A stretch of 22,600 nt of DNA. Source: UBA8437 sp963933195. GTDB lineage: Bacteria > Planctomycetota > Planctomycetia > Planctomycetales > Planctomycetaceae. Each line of letters opens with the position of its first letter. Positions within the stretch are counted from its first letter, which is position 1. Below, piece after piece: positions 1 to 8,211 of the stretch. Made by a program: the position numbers and the translations under genes. The notes below the pieces were generated by a model. It did no database searches. It had not been told where the DNA came from and saw nothing but the letters and a program-made list of their open reading frames with translations. The stretch is from assembly GCA_963933195.1 (NCBI GenBank), contig CAWVUS010000047.1, positions 1 through 22,600 of the forward strand, written 5' to 3'.

Positions 1-510
1 GTCGACTCGCGATTCAGCACCAAGGCCCGAGCCGGTTCCCGGTTCCCGACCGGGCACCCCGTCGACGACCAGGCCGCCAGGTGGGTCAGTGCACGCGCGG
101 TCGACTGGTTCCGACGTTGGATCTACTCGGCCTTCGCCCAGGACCTGGGAAATCCCACCAATTCGAAACTGTACCAATTGCTGTGCGATCTCGATGGTCG
201 ACGACAGCGTCTGACGAACTTTATCGGGTCGGTTTTTGGTGGCAAACCCGATGGTGAAGCCATCCGTCTCTCTGGTTGCTATTTCTGTGGTCGTGAGCCC
301 AGCACACGGCGGTTCGAGTTCGTCAAGGATGTCATCGACAAGTTGACCAACGAGCAGGACCAGGTGGCTTGGAGTCCTCGAAGGATCTGGCAGGACCACC
401 GTCAGCGCCGCTTGACGTTCTGGCTGTACGCGGCGATATTCGTTCTGGTTCTGCTCGACGCCAGCCTCCTGTGGTGGAAGGTCTACGGCGCGCCCCCGTT
501 TCTCAGCTAG
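1..510 (+). CDS. TssM-like (IcmF family) inner-membrane protein, C-terminal part only (gene starts before the window)
   Basis: The frame is open from base 1 to a TAG at 508-510, giving 169 visible residues; the start lies upstream. Around visible residues 85-125 a beta-strand with GCYFCG (92-97), then a conserved FEFVKDVIDKL-like helix, matches the region of TssM where family members read roughly RGVYFTS followed by the F-x-x-D helix. A hydrophobic helix at residues 140-159 (FWLYAAIFVLVLLDASLLWW) would be the third TssM membrane segment. The protein ends ten residues later, so the large periplasmic domain of classical TssM (about 1100-1200 residues in all) is missing. The Walker A part of the GTPase domain would lie outside the window, so it cannot be checked. 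The next gene, 29 nt downstream, encodes another membrane-anchored protein. The TssM assignment rests on motif resemblance and on T6SS context; another IcmF-like membrane protein is possible. Confidence 0.62.
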   Translation, partial: VDSRFSTKARAGSRFPTGHPVDDQAARWVSARAVDWFRRWIYSAFAQDLGNPTNSKLYQLLCDLDGRRQRLTNFIGSVFGGKPDGEAIRLSGCYFCGREPSTRRFEFVKDVIDKLTNEQDQVAWSPRRIWQDHRQRRLTFWLYAAIFVLVLLDASLLWWKVYGAPPFLS

Positions 511-539
511 ACATCGAGTCCGAAGAAGGTCGAGCAGCC

Positions 540-3500
540 ATGTCCGACGTGCCTGGAGAGTCCGGTGGCCGTCCCTCCTGGAGAGATTCCGCCGGCGACG
601 GCGCGGGTGGTGACTGGCAGCGTCCCGAGGGTGTCCGATCATGGCGGCGTCCGGAGGACGAGGACAACGGCCGCCCCGCGGGTTCCTCGCGGATCCGCTG
701 GCGACAGGTCTTCAAGTCGCTGGCCGCCGCCACGGTGACCGCCGGTTGCGTGGCGCTGGCGGTGTGGCTCTTGCTATTGCCCGGGTGCGTCCAGACCAAG
801 CTCGCCCCTGTGGTGGCTTCGATCGCCGACACCCCCCAACTGCCTCCCAACCTCCCGGTCGCAGGTGATCTGGAGGCATTGAAATCGCTCGACTCCTACA
901 ACGGCATCCGGACCGAATTCCAGGACACGCGCAACGATCGGCACGTCCTTGTGGTCTACCTCTCGGCTCTCTGGGTCCCCGATGCCCAGGGCCGCGTGCT
1001 GGTGATCGACTCCAGGAACCCCAGGCCCGACGACCTGCCGGGCCCCAAGCAATCCCAGTCGGCCCCTCAACAAGGTTTCCGCTCGCTGGCCGCCTACCTG
1101 GCCCAGGCCGTCGGAGACGCTCCTCCACAGAACACCCTCGTCCTGCTGGATCTCTGCCAACTGCAGACCGACTGGCGAATCGGTGTCCTGGAAAATGACA
1201 TCGAGAAGGAGATCCAGGACGCGATCAATTCCCTCTCACGAGGCTCCCAGGAAGACGACGCCAAGGACACAAAGACCGGGCCGGCCAAGAAGAACCTCGC
1301 CGTCATCTGTTCGTGCTCGCGAGGCGAGCACAGTTGGGCCAGCCCACACCTGGGCAACGGCCAGACCGCCTTTGGCTTTTCGCTTCGCGAGGCATTGGCG
1401 GGCAAGGCCGACGAGGACCACAACAACAGGCTCACCGTCTACGAGCTTTTCCGGCACGTGGGATCCCAGACCAACCACTGGGTTCAACAGAATCGTGACC
1501 GGGGTGGCCAACACCCGGTCCTTGTCACCGGTGACAAGACTGTCGCCTACCTGGATCCGCTGGACAACAACGACCCGCTGAACTTCCCGATCCTGCAAGT
1601 CGGCACGACCGACATCCCCGACGCCCCTGTCAGCAAGAGTTCCCCGCCCAAGGCCAATCTCGACACGCTGCAGAAACTGTGGGCCGATCGGAATGCTCTT
1701 CAAGCCAGTTCCAATCCCGCTCCCGCATTCCAGCACGACCCACTCCGGTGGCAGGAACTCACCTTCCGGCTCCGCCGCGCCGAACACTGGATCTTCTGGA
1801 ACCAGCCCCGGACGGCCAGCAACGAACTCGATCGTGCCAGGACCCTGTTGAAGCAACTCACCGCCGAGCGTTTCCCCGGCGTGAGAGCGCCTTTTGCACG
1901 GCAGAACATCATCGCTCGCCTGGTCGACCCGCTGTCCACACCGTTTTCATTGCCCGAGACCGGCGACAAGGTTCTTTGTCCCGAGGATCATTTGCAGGAC
2001 ATCCTGGAGCGGACACGAGACACCCGCCCTGGTGAAACCGGCGCCCTCGCCACACGAGCTGTCCAGATCCGTGGCCTGGCCGAACGGGCCACCAGTGGAG
2101 CGTTTGGAACATTGCACCTGGTGCAACCCACGCTCGCCTCGGCCGATCGTGACCGCCGCAAAGCCGAAGACCTGCTGTTCGTGGGTGACACAACGGCCGC
2201 GACGGCGATGCAGTCGGCCGAGACACAATTCCAGCAGGCCATGCAAATTCGCAGCACGCTCTATTCCGCCCTGCTGTTCAGGAACCGGCTTCACGCCGAA
2301 CTGCCCGACCTTGCCCGTTGGGCGGCCTCGCACAATGTGTCCAGGCCGGCCGGTCACCAGGCGATCATCGACAATCTCGTTGACTCCTTCGATCGCCGCG
2401 AGGAATGGCCATCGACAGCCCGGGCCGAGGTCCTCGCGGAAAAGGGGCAACAAAAGAAAGACGACCTCAACGGCGCCCCTGTCCACTTCCGACTGTTGGC
2501 ACTTTTCGAGCAGGCACATCTACTCGACCGGCAACTCGCCACCTGCCTGGCCGTTTCCCCCGGAGAGGACAACCCCGCTGGGCCGGACAACGTCCTGTCT
2601 GCCCAATCACTCGGACAACTGCAGGACCTGGTTTCTGGTGCACAAACGGGCCTGGCCCGGTTGCGGGATGCTCTCGACACCGAGGGCAAGCGTTGCCTGG
2701 GCCTGCCGGACCAACCCGAGTCCTGGCGAGACATCCAGGACATCCTGCGACACACGAATCTCGATGCCGCCACCAGGCGCCAACTGGTTCAGCGCAGCAT
2801 CACCATGTCACGCAAGCTGGGATCCGACTCGGCCTCCGGTGGACAGACCAAGCCGCGTCCCCCCTCCAGTGGCCCGGGAATGTGGCACGCGCTGTGGGCC
2901 ATCAAGATCCTGTCACTGGGACATGTCACCGACGACCCCTCGCTGCTGGCCATCTGGAACTCCTGGCGAAGCGTCAAGGAAAAGAGCGACACCGAGCGGC
3001 CCGGCACGCTGCGGAAACTGGGGGCTGAAATTCGCCAGTTGTCGCTGACCAAGCGACAGGTCGTGGAACGCCTGGCCGACGAGGCGAAACAGCAGGACAC
3101 CGTCGACACGGCACGAGCCATTCTCCTGAGAGCCGACCGCATCGCGCGGTCACTGCCGGCTTCCGATGCCGTCCACGTCCTGGGTGCCGGAACCGACCCC
3201 GCACTGTCACTCCGTCGCTTTCAACTCGCCGAACTGCTTTTCGCCCAGGCCGGGCGATATGTCGAGGATTTCTGGCAAGGTTGGTTCACAGGGGCCACAG
3301 AAGTTTGCATTGCGGGCGGGACTTCCCTGGAAGTCCCGCTGTTTGGCCAACGCCGAAAGGAACTCGAGAAACTGCTGGAACAGCGCACCACGCTGGCCGA
3401 AGAATTCAGCGCCGGCACACTGCTCAAAACCACCTCTCTCAATCCGCTCCGCTTCGGTATTCACGACGAGGCCACGATCGCCGTCGCTTTCACACCCTCC

Positions 3501-5651
3501 GCGATGGCCCCGCCGGGTCTCGCCTCGCTGCGACTGGACCTGCAGCCCAATGACAAGAACCTGCTGACTCTCCAGAAGCAGTCAGCCCACCGGCTGTCGA
3601 TCACGCCAACCGGTACGCCAAGCACGGCCAGGTTCACCCTGCAACGAAACGCTTCCCTGAAACTCACGGCCGGTTCCCTTCAACCCGGTTGCCCCGGACT
3701 GTCACTCAAGGCACTCCCCGGGGTCTTCTATCGCGGCCATTCGACCAACAACCCGTCACTGGCGGTTGCCATCGACCCGTGCCCACCACCGGTTTTCCGC
3801 GTCTCCCATGCACCGCTGAACAAGAAAACCGGGCTGGTCTCCGTTGCGGGCAAGAGCCAGCGACAAGCCATCATGTTCATTCTCGACTGCTCGCTGAGCA
3901 TGAGCTACGGCCTGGCAAACCAGGATGACCCCAACAAGCGATGGAACACGGCCACTCAGCGCCTGGGAGAAGTCATCAAGGGACTGGCCAAATCCGGCGA
4001 CGCGGTCAAGCCGGACATCGGCCTGATCGCGTTTGGCCACCGTGTCGGGAAAACCGGCGACACGATCAACCTGAACATGGATTACCTCAAGGCAAAGGGC
4101 GCGACACTCCAACCGGACATCGCCAAAGATCCCTGGAAGGACATCGAGATCCTGAGCAGTTTCCGCCCGTTGACCAACACCCATCTCGCCAAAACGCTCA
4201 AGGACATTGACGACCTCGGCCCCTATGGAGCCACGCCGTCGCTGGCAGCACTACGGATCGCGCTGGGAGAATTCCAGAAGCGACGTTCCGGCGGAATCGT
4301 CGTGCTCATCACCGACGGCATCTACACCGATCCCGACTACAATCGAAAACTGGCAGCAATCAAAGCCGCCATGCAGGCCAACCCAGGCGTCTCGTTGCAG
4401 GCCGTGTTGTTCGGACAGACGATCGAGCGGCTGTTGAACGACCCAACGGTTGACCCCACCATCAAGGTCAAGGACAGGCAGCAGGCACTCGACACACTCC
4501 TCGAGTCCGGCACGGGGCACAAGTTTCACGAAGCCCCGCAGGGAGCCCAGTTGGCCACAAAACTGGCAACCGCGATCGCACCACGCCCCTATTTCATTCT
4601 CGACCGGTCCACCACGAACAAGTTGCCTCGAACCGATCGCCAACTGGGGACTGAATCGCCTCCGTTGCGACCGGGCAATTACAGCATTGGCTACGGGTCG
4701 GTCCGGCCGATTCCGTTTGCAATCCAGGGAGGGGAAAAGCACCAGTTCGACCTACTGCGTGGCGCCACGCTCAGGTACCGTCCTCCGTCGGAACGCCGGC
4801 ACCTGACGTTGCCCAGCGGTCGCTTTGCGACCGTCGAGAACGGCATGTCGTTGATCTGTTCCGAGTCCATCCTCGTGCCCGCGAAGGACTCTGCTCACTC
4901 GGCTGTCTTCACGTTGTGCCTGGTCGGGCGAGACGAGCAGGACATCGTATCGCGGCCACGCGAGATTCTCTTTGATGTCGCGCCCACGTCCGAATCGACC
5001 AAGCCCCTGGCCAGGCAAAAAAGTCGCACGACCCGTTGGGAGATCATCGCGGACCGAACAACCCCCACGTGGAAAGTCACCGTCGACAACTGGCCGCAGA
5101 AGGCGGAGGCGACGATCCGGGCTCTCTGGAAATCAGCACCAACTCAGCACGACAAGAACAGGGTGCGAGTCTGGACCGAGGTGAAGGAGGACGGTGCGAA
5201 GGTGGCCGTGCCCCTCCCGGGTTTCCCCCGTGCCGATGGCCAGCCCACCAGCGTGGAACTCGAAGGAACAGAGACGCTCCAGGCATCCGCCCGCGGAGGC
5301 AGTGGCAGCCGCAGGCAACTCGTGATCACGCTGACCCCCAGCGATCACTCCCGGGAAAGAGCCCGCGGGTTTCACGAACACTTTGGCAGACTGGTGCCAG
5401 AATTGGCCTGGGAGAATGGCACAATCGTCGCCGACCTTGAATACTCGAGTGAGTTCATTTGCGAGCCCGGCTCGGAACGATTGACCTTCACGTTCACCTG
5501 GCCTGCAAAACTGGAATTCCAGCCCAAGGAACTGCGGGTCCGGATCATTCCATGGGCGGAAAGAGAAAAAACCGCCGTGCGACTGACCAAACCACTGACC
5601 ACCAGGCTGCTGAGTACTGATGGACGAACGGGCCGTCCGGACGATCGCTAG
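540..5651 (+). CDS. Giant membrane-anchored protein with degenerate caspase-like domain and VWA domain, T6SS-linked
   Basis: 1703 residues. I chose ATG 540 because AGAAGG lies at 524-529 and the start clears the upstream stop; an in-frame ATG at 369 would overlap the TssM-like gene by 142 nt. The first 55 residues are polar and rich in Gly, Trp, Arg and Asp. One hydrophobic helix follows (about 61-80) ending LLLLPGC, so a type II inner-membrane anchor is most likely, although LPGC at 80-83 resembles a lipobox. Residues about 130-340 look like a C14 caspase fold: strand VLVVYLS, strand LVLLDLC with Cys206, then CSCSRGEHSW and GKADEDHNNRLTVYEL. The usual SGHG is replaced by LSALW, so the catalytic His seems lost. 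Residues about 340-1100 are mostly helical. A VWA domain (about 1105-1310) keeps its metal site: DCSLS (Asp1116), Thr1232, Asp1259 in ITDG. The tail is beta-rich. The position next to the TssM-like gene and tssK suggests an envelope role; function unknown. Confidence 0.72.
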   Translation: MSDVPGESGGRPSWRDSAGDGAGGDWQRPEGVRSWRRPEDEDNGRPAGSSRIRWRQVFKSLAAATVTAGCVALAVWLLLLPGCVQTKLAPVVASIADTPQLPPNLPVAGDLEALKSLDSYNGIRTEFQDTRNDRHVLVVYLSALWVPDAQGRVLVIDSRNPRPDDLPGPKQSQSAPQQGFRSLAAYLAQAVGDAPPQNTLVLLDLCQLQTDWRIGVLENDIEKEIQDAINSLSRGSQEDDAKDTKTGPAKKNLAVICSCSRGEHSWASPHLGNGQTAFGFSLREALAGKADEDHNNRLTVYELFRHVGSQTNHWVQQNRDRGGQHPVLVTGDKTVAYLDPLDNNDPLNFPILQVGTTDIPDAPVSKSSPPKANLDTLQKLWADRNALQASSNPAPAFQHDPLRWQELTFRLRRAEHWIFWNQPRTASNELDRARTLLKQLTAERFPGVRAPFARQNIIARLVDPLSTPFSLPETGDKVLCPEDHLQDILERTRDTRPGETGALATRAVQIRGLAERATSGAFGTLHLVQPTLASADRDRRKAEDLLFVGDTTAATAMQSAETQFQQAMQIRSTLYSALLFRNRLHAELPDLARWAASHNVSRPAGHQAIIDNLVDSFDRREEWPSTARAEVLAEKGQQKKDDLNGAPVHFRLLALFEQAHLLDRQLATCLAVSPGEDNPAGPDNVLSAQSLGQLQDLVSGAQTGLARLRDALDTEGKRCLGLPDQPESWRDIQDILRHTNLDAATRRQLVQRSITMSRKLGSDSASGGQTKPRPPSSGPGMWHALWAIKILSLGHVTDDPSLLAIWNSWRSVKEKSDTERPGTLRKLGAEIRQLSLTKRQVVERLADEAKQQDTVDTARAILLRADRIARSLPASDAVHVLGAGTDPALSLRRFQLAELLFAQAGRYVEDFWQGWFTGATEVCIAGGTSLEVPLFGQRRKELEKLLEQRTTLAEEFSAGTLLKTTSLNPLRFGIHDEATIAVAFTPSAMAPPGLASLRLDLQPNDKNLLTLQKQSAHRLSITPTGTPSTARFTLQRNASLKLTAGSLQPGCPGLSLKALPGVFYRGHSTNNPSLAVAIDPCPPPVFRVSHAPLNKKTGLVSVAGKSQRQAIMFILDCSLSMSYGLANQDDPNKRWNTATQRLGEVIKGLAKSGDAVKPDIGLIAFGHRVGKTGDTINLNMDYLKAKGATLQPDIAKDPWKDIEILSSFRPLTNTHLAKTLKDIDDLGPYGATPSLAALRIALGEFQKRRSGGIVVLITDGIYTDPDYNRKLAAIKAAMQANPGVSLQAVLFGQTIERLLNDPTVDPTIKVKDRQQALDTLLESGTGHKFHEAPQGAQLATKLATAIAPRPYFILDRSTTNKLPRTDRQLGTESPPLRPGNYSIGYGSVRPIPFAIQGGEKHQFDLLRGATLRYRPPSERRHLTLPSGRFATVENGMSLICSESILVPAKDSAHSAVFTLCLVGRDEQDIVSRPREILFDVAPTSESTKPLARQKSRTTRWEIIADRTTPTWKVTVDNWPQKAEATIRALWKSAPTQHDKNRVRVWTEVKEDGAKVAVPLPGFPRADGQPTSVELEGTETLQASARGGSGSRRQLVITLTPSDHSRERARGFHEHFGRLVPELAWENGTIVADLEYSSEFICEPGSERLTFTFTWPAKLEFQPKELRVRIIPWAEREKTAVRLTKPLTTRLLSTDGRTGRPDDR

Positions 5652-5666
5652 ACAACAACGCAAGGC

Positions 5667-5682
5667 GGCCCCTGCCGGGGCC
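5667..5682 (+). other. Short GC hairpin in the tssK leader
   Basis: GGCCCC, loop TGCC, GGGGCC form a perfect 6-bp stem with a 4-nt loop in the 44-nt gap before tssK. It ends 13 nt before the ATG and no T-run follows, so it is not a convincing terminator. The sequence after the hairpin has no clear Shine-Dalgarno motif. It could affect mRNA stability or tssK translation; chance is also possible in GC-rich DNA. Confidence 0.35.
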
Positions 5683-5695
5683 AGCAATTCACATC

Positions 5696-7111
5696 ATGAC
5701 GAATCACGCAGTACATTGGGGCGAGGGGCTGTTCCTGAGGCCTCAGCATCTGCAGGCGGCCGAACGGCACAACCGCGAGGAACTCCGAATTTCGGAGAAC
5801 TGGGGCCAGGGTTATCCGTATGGACTGCAGTCGATAGACATCGACGAGGACGCACTGGCCAACTGGCGGGTGGTGCTGAGAAGCTGTCACATCCGCCTGC
5901 ATGACGGGACACACCTGAGATATCCCGAGGACGCCAACCTGGCAGCCCTCGATTTGCCCAAGGACGCCTTTGATCGCCAGAACACCGTGATGGTCCACCT
6001 GGCGGTTCCACCGTTGCGGCTGGGACACAGCAACGCCGCCTCCCAGGCCGGTGACGCCAACGTCCGCTACCTGGTCGATTCGATGGAAATCGAGGACGAG
6101 AACCAGCCGGGCAACCCGCAACCGGTGGAAGTCCGCTGGGCGAATGCCCGCTTGATTGTCAACGAGGACGAATTGGCCGGGTACCAGAGCCTGCCAATCA
6201 TGCGGTTGCGTCGCGGCACGATGGCCGAGGCGCCTCCAGAGATTGACCCCGAGTACATTCCGCCGGTGGTGACCTGCGATGCCTGGCCGATCCTGTTGCA
6301 CAACGTGATCGATTCGATTTGCCAGCAGATCGGCAGCCGGGTGGAATCGCAGACCCGCCAGATGTTCGACCGCAATGTCGCCTTCGAGAGTGGACACAAG
6401 GAAGACCTCGAACTCATCTTCCAACTGCACTCGCTGAACACCGCCATGGGCTACCTCTGGAACCTGCCACACGTGGTCGGCATCCACCCGCTCGTGGCGT
6501 ACATGGAACTGTGTCGCGTCGTTGGTTTGCTGGCGATCTTCTGGCCGGAACGACGGATGCCCGAGGTGCCCCGGTACGATCACGATGATTTGGGCGGCTG
6601 TTTCTACGCCATCAAGCGCCTGATCGAAGAAACCGGCGAAGGCACCGCCGATCCCATCAAGCGTCTCTTCACCGGTGCTGGACAGCAGATGCAGGTGCGA
6701 CTCGAACAGGAATGGCTCCAGCCGAACTGGACCTTCTTCATCGGGGTCGAATCCTCGCTGTCCTACAACGAGATCAACAACCTGCTCCGCGGTGAACTGA
6801 ACATGAAGGTCGGCAGCACGGCGAAGGTCGACAACATCTTCCAGAGAGGCCAGGCCGGAGTCAGCATCGTCCCCGAACCGGAAGCTCCGCGGATGTTGCC
6901 GGGCAAGAACTGGACGTACTGGAAGGTCGACGAGCGTTCCGCGGCCTGGAAGGACGTCGCGGACACGCTCAACCTCGGTGTCCGAATCAACGAGACCCAG
7001 GTCGACGGACCCATCCAGGACCAGCAGGACATCCGTGTCCGGACACCCGACGGCGAATCGGTCAAGATGGTCTTTGCCCTCTACGCCGTCCCGACGGTGG
7101 CCGGTTCATGA
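5696..7111 (+). CDS. tssK: TssK, T6SS baseplate-membrane complex adaptor
   Basis: 471 residues, close to the usual TssK length of about 440-470. The N-terminus carries the family signature HWGEGLFLRPQHLQ within the first 22 residues, and GTHLRYP and the later WNLP..VGIHPL region fit the ImpJ/VasE family. TssK forms trimers that link the TssEFG baseplate wedges to the TssL/TssM membrane complex on the cytoplasmic side. The ATG at 5696 puts the signature at the expected place; no strong ribosome binding site is visible, so translation may depend on leader structure. The stop overlaps the tssL start in ATGA, which indicates translational coupling with the partner it docks to. No truncation or frameshift is seen. 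Confidence 0.93.
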   Translation: MTNHAVHWGEGLFLRPQHLQAAERHNREELRISENWGQGYPYGLQSIDIDEDALANWRVVLRSCHIRLHDGTHLRYPEDANLAALDLPKDAFDRQNTVMVHLAVPPLRLGHSNAASQAGDANVRYLVDSMEIEDENQPGNPQPVEVRWANARLIVNEDELAGYQSLPIMRLRRGTMAEAPPEIDPEYIPPVVTCDAWPILLHNVIDSICQQIGSRVESQTRQMFDRNVAFESGHKEDLELIFQLHSLNTAMGYLWNLPHVVGIHPLVAYMELCRVVGLLAIFWPERRMPEVPRYDHDDLGGCFYAIKRLIEETGEGTADPIKRLFTGAGQQMQVRLEQEWLQPNWTFFIGVESSLSYNEINNLLRGELNMKVGSTAKVDNIFQRGQAGVSIVPEPEAPRMLPGKNWTYWKVDERSAAWKDVADTLNLGVRINETQVDGPIQDQQDIRVRTPDGESVKMVFALYAVPTVAGS

Positions 7112-7773
7112 CTCCCGAATTCTCCAGCCTCGTCAATCCCACGATGCACTACGTGCTGGACCTGGTCAGCCGCATTCAGCGGCACGACACCGGCATCGAC
7201 CTGCGTCAGGAACGTGACCACATCCGGGGTGAACTGGAAGCGGCCGCCGCGACGGCCGACGGCCACGAATCACCGGTCAGCGGCGAGGAGTTCCGGCTGG
7301 CCAAGCAGGGACTGATCTACTGGATCGACGAGGTCATGACCATCGCGGACCCGTCCTGGCAGACCATGACCCTCGAATGGCATTACTTCCAGTCACTCGA
7401 CCGGGCCTGGAAATTCTACGTCGACGGCGAGAGGCAGGCATTGCGATCCAGCCCCGATGTCATCGAACTCTGGTACCTCGCCCTGGTGCTGGGGTTCGAA
7501 GGCGACATCCGCAACGCCTTCGACGAACATCTCAACGAACCCCTCTCGTCGGAATCCAGCGACGACCAGGAACGCCAGGACTGGGCGCGCAAGCTCGAAC
7601 GTCAAATCAGCCAGCACAAGTCCGCCGACCTGCAACCGGTGCCACTCCAGGGGAATGTCATGACACTCTCCGGAGGCCTGCACCTGAAATCGGCCGCCGG
7701 CTGGAGCCTCACCCTGATTGCCGTGGCAATTCTGCTCGGACTGCTCCTGTGGCGGCCCGACCTGCTGGGCTAA
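7108..7773 (+). CDS. tssL: TssL (DotU/ImpK family) inner-membrane protein, short form
   Basis: 221 residues. The cytoplasmic DotU domain is recognisable from the helix ending YWIDEVM (Asp74, Glu75), the W..MTLEWHYF segment, then IELWYLALVLGFEGDIR (G129-F130-E131-G132). A single C-terminal membrane helix covers about 199-215 (WSLTLIAVAILLGLLLW) and only six residues follow. There is therefore no OmpA-like peptidoglycan-binding extension of the kind seen in some long TssL proteins. In the family, TssL dimerises through the membrane helix, contacts TssM and recruits TssK. The start overlaps the tssK stop by 4 nt. If TssM here lacks its periplasmic part, peptidoglycan anchoring must come from another protein. 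Confidence 0.9.
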   Translation: MTPEFSSLVNPTMHYVLDLVSRIQRHDTGIDLRQERDHIRGELEAAAATADGHESPVSGEEFRLAKQGLIYWIDEVMTIADPSWQTMTLEWHYFQSLDRAWKFYVDGERQALRSSPDVIELWYLALVLGFEGDIRNAFDEHLNEPLSSESSDDQERQDWARKLERQISQHKSADLQPVPLQGNVMTLSGGLHLKSAAGWSLTLIAVAILLGLLLWRPDLLG

Positions 7774-7803
7774 CGGCCCTTCAAAACAAAAAGGACACGC
7801 CCG

Positions 7804-8211
7804 GTGTCGTCATCCGCGTTCGATCAATCCGGCCACGAACAAGAACAGCCCTACCGTTCCGAGGCCGAACAGCCCACCGCCGCCAACCAGGCCGAACAGG
7901 AACGCCGGCTGCTCGACGAGGTCCTGCGTCAAACCCAGGCCGCATTCGATTCTCACGAGACCGACGACCTCGCGGAAATGGGCCCATTCCTGGACGTCGC
8001 CAAACGACACGCCGACAGCGAATTGACTCTCGAGCCGGTGGTCCTGGAACTGGTCAAGGCCGCCCTGGCTGAAACGATCGGTGCACTGCCGGGCAACGCC
8101 GACCAGCCAGACCGGATTCCGCTGAAGATTGCCACCACGCTGTTTGAAGACCCCGCGTGCCATGACCGCCTGGTTGTCTTCTGGTCACGACTCCTGGCGA
8201 CTCAAAAATGA
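7804..8211 (+). CDS. Unknown 135-residue protein coupled to the sigma factor gene
   Basis: I do not recognise this protein. The start is a GTG at 7804 preceded by AAGGA at 7791-7795 (8-nt spacing), 30 nt after the tssL stop. The first 35 or so residues are Gln-, Glu- and Asn-rich and probably disordered; the rest looks helical (LLDEVLRQTQAAF, FLDVAKRHA, PVVLELVKAALAETIGAL) and ends with a hydrophobic stretch DRLVVFWSRLLAT. There is no membrane helix, signal peptide or metal motif. Its TGA overlaps the sigma factor ATG (ATGA), so both are probably made together. By context it could modulate that sigma factor or bridge to TssL, but the sequence does not show a function. The even spacing, ribosome site and coupling support a real gene. 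Confidence 0.72.
   Translation: MSSSAFDQSGHEQEQPYRSEAEQPTAANQAEQERRLLDEVLRQTQAAFDSHETDDLAEMGPFLDVAKRHADSELTLEPVVLELVKAALAETIGALPGNADQPDRIPLKIATTLFEDPACHDRLVVFWSRLLATQK

Noticed and set aside
1..110. GTCGAC at the first base and repeated soon after, as a possible cloning junction
   Set aside because: The hexamer is common in GC-rich DNA, and the reading frame runs through all occurrences with sensible TssM-like protein.
369..539. Upstream extension of the giant caspase-like/VWA gene from ATG 369
   Set aside because: It would overlap the TssM-like gene by 142 nt, and its residues look like an out-of-frame reading of that gene. ATG 540 has a ribosome site and follows the stop.
1894..3048. Second + strand frame inside the giant protein (384 codons)
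   Set aside because: The product is rich in Arg, Pro, Ser and Cys, as expected for an out-of-frame reading of GC-rich DNA.
5648..6583. Minus-strand open frame opposite tssK (311 codons)
   Set aside because: It lies inside a confident tssK and has no family features.
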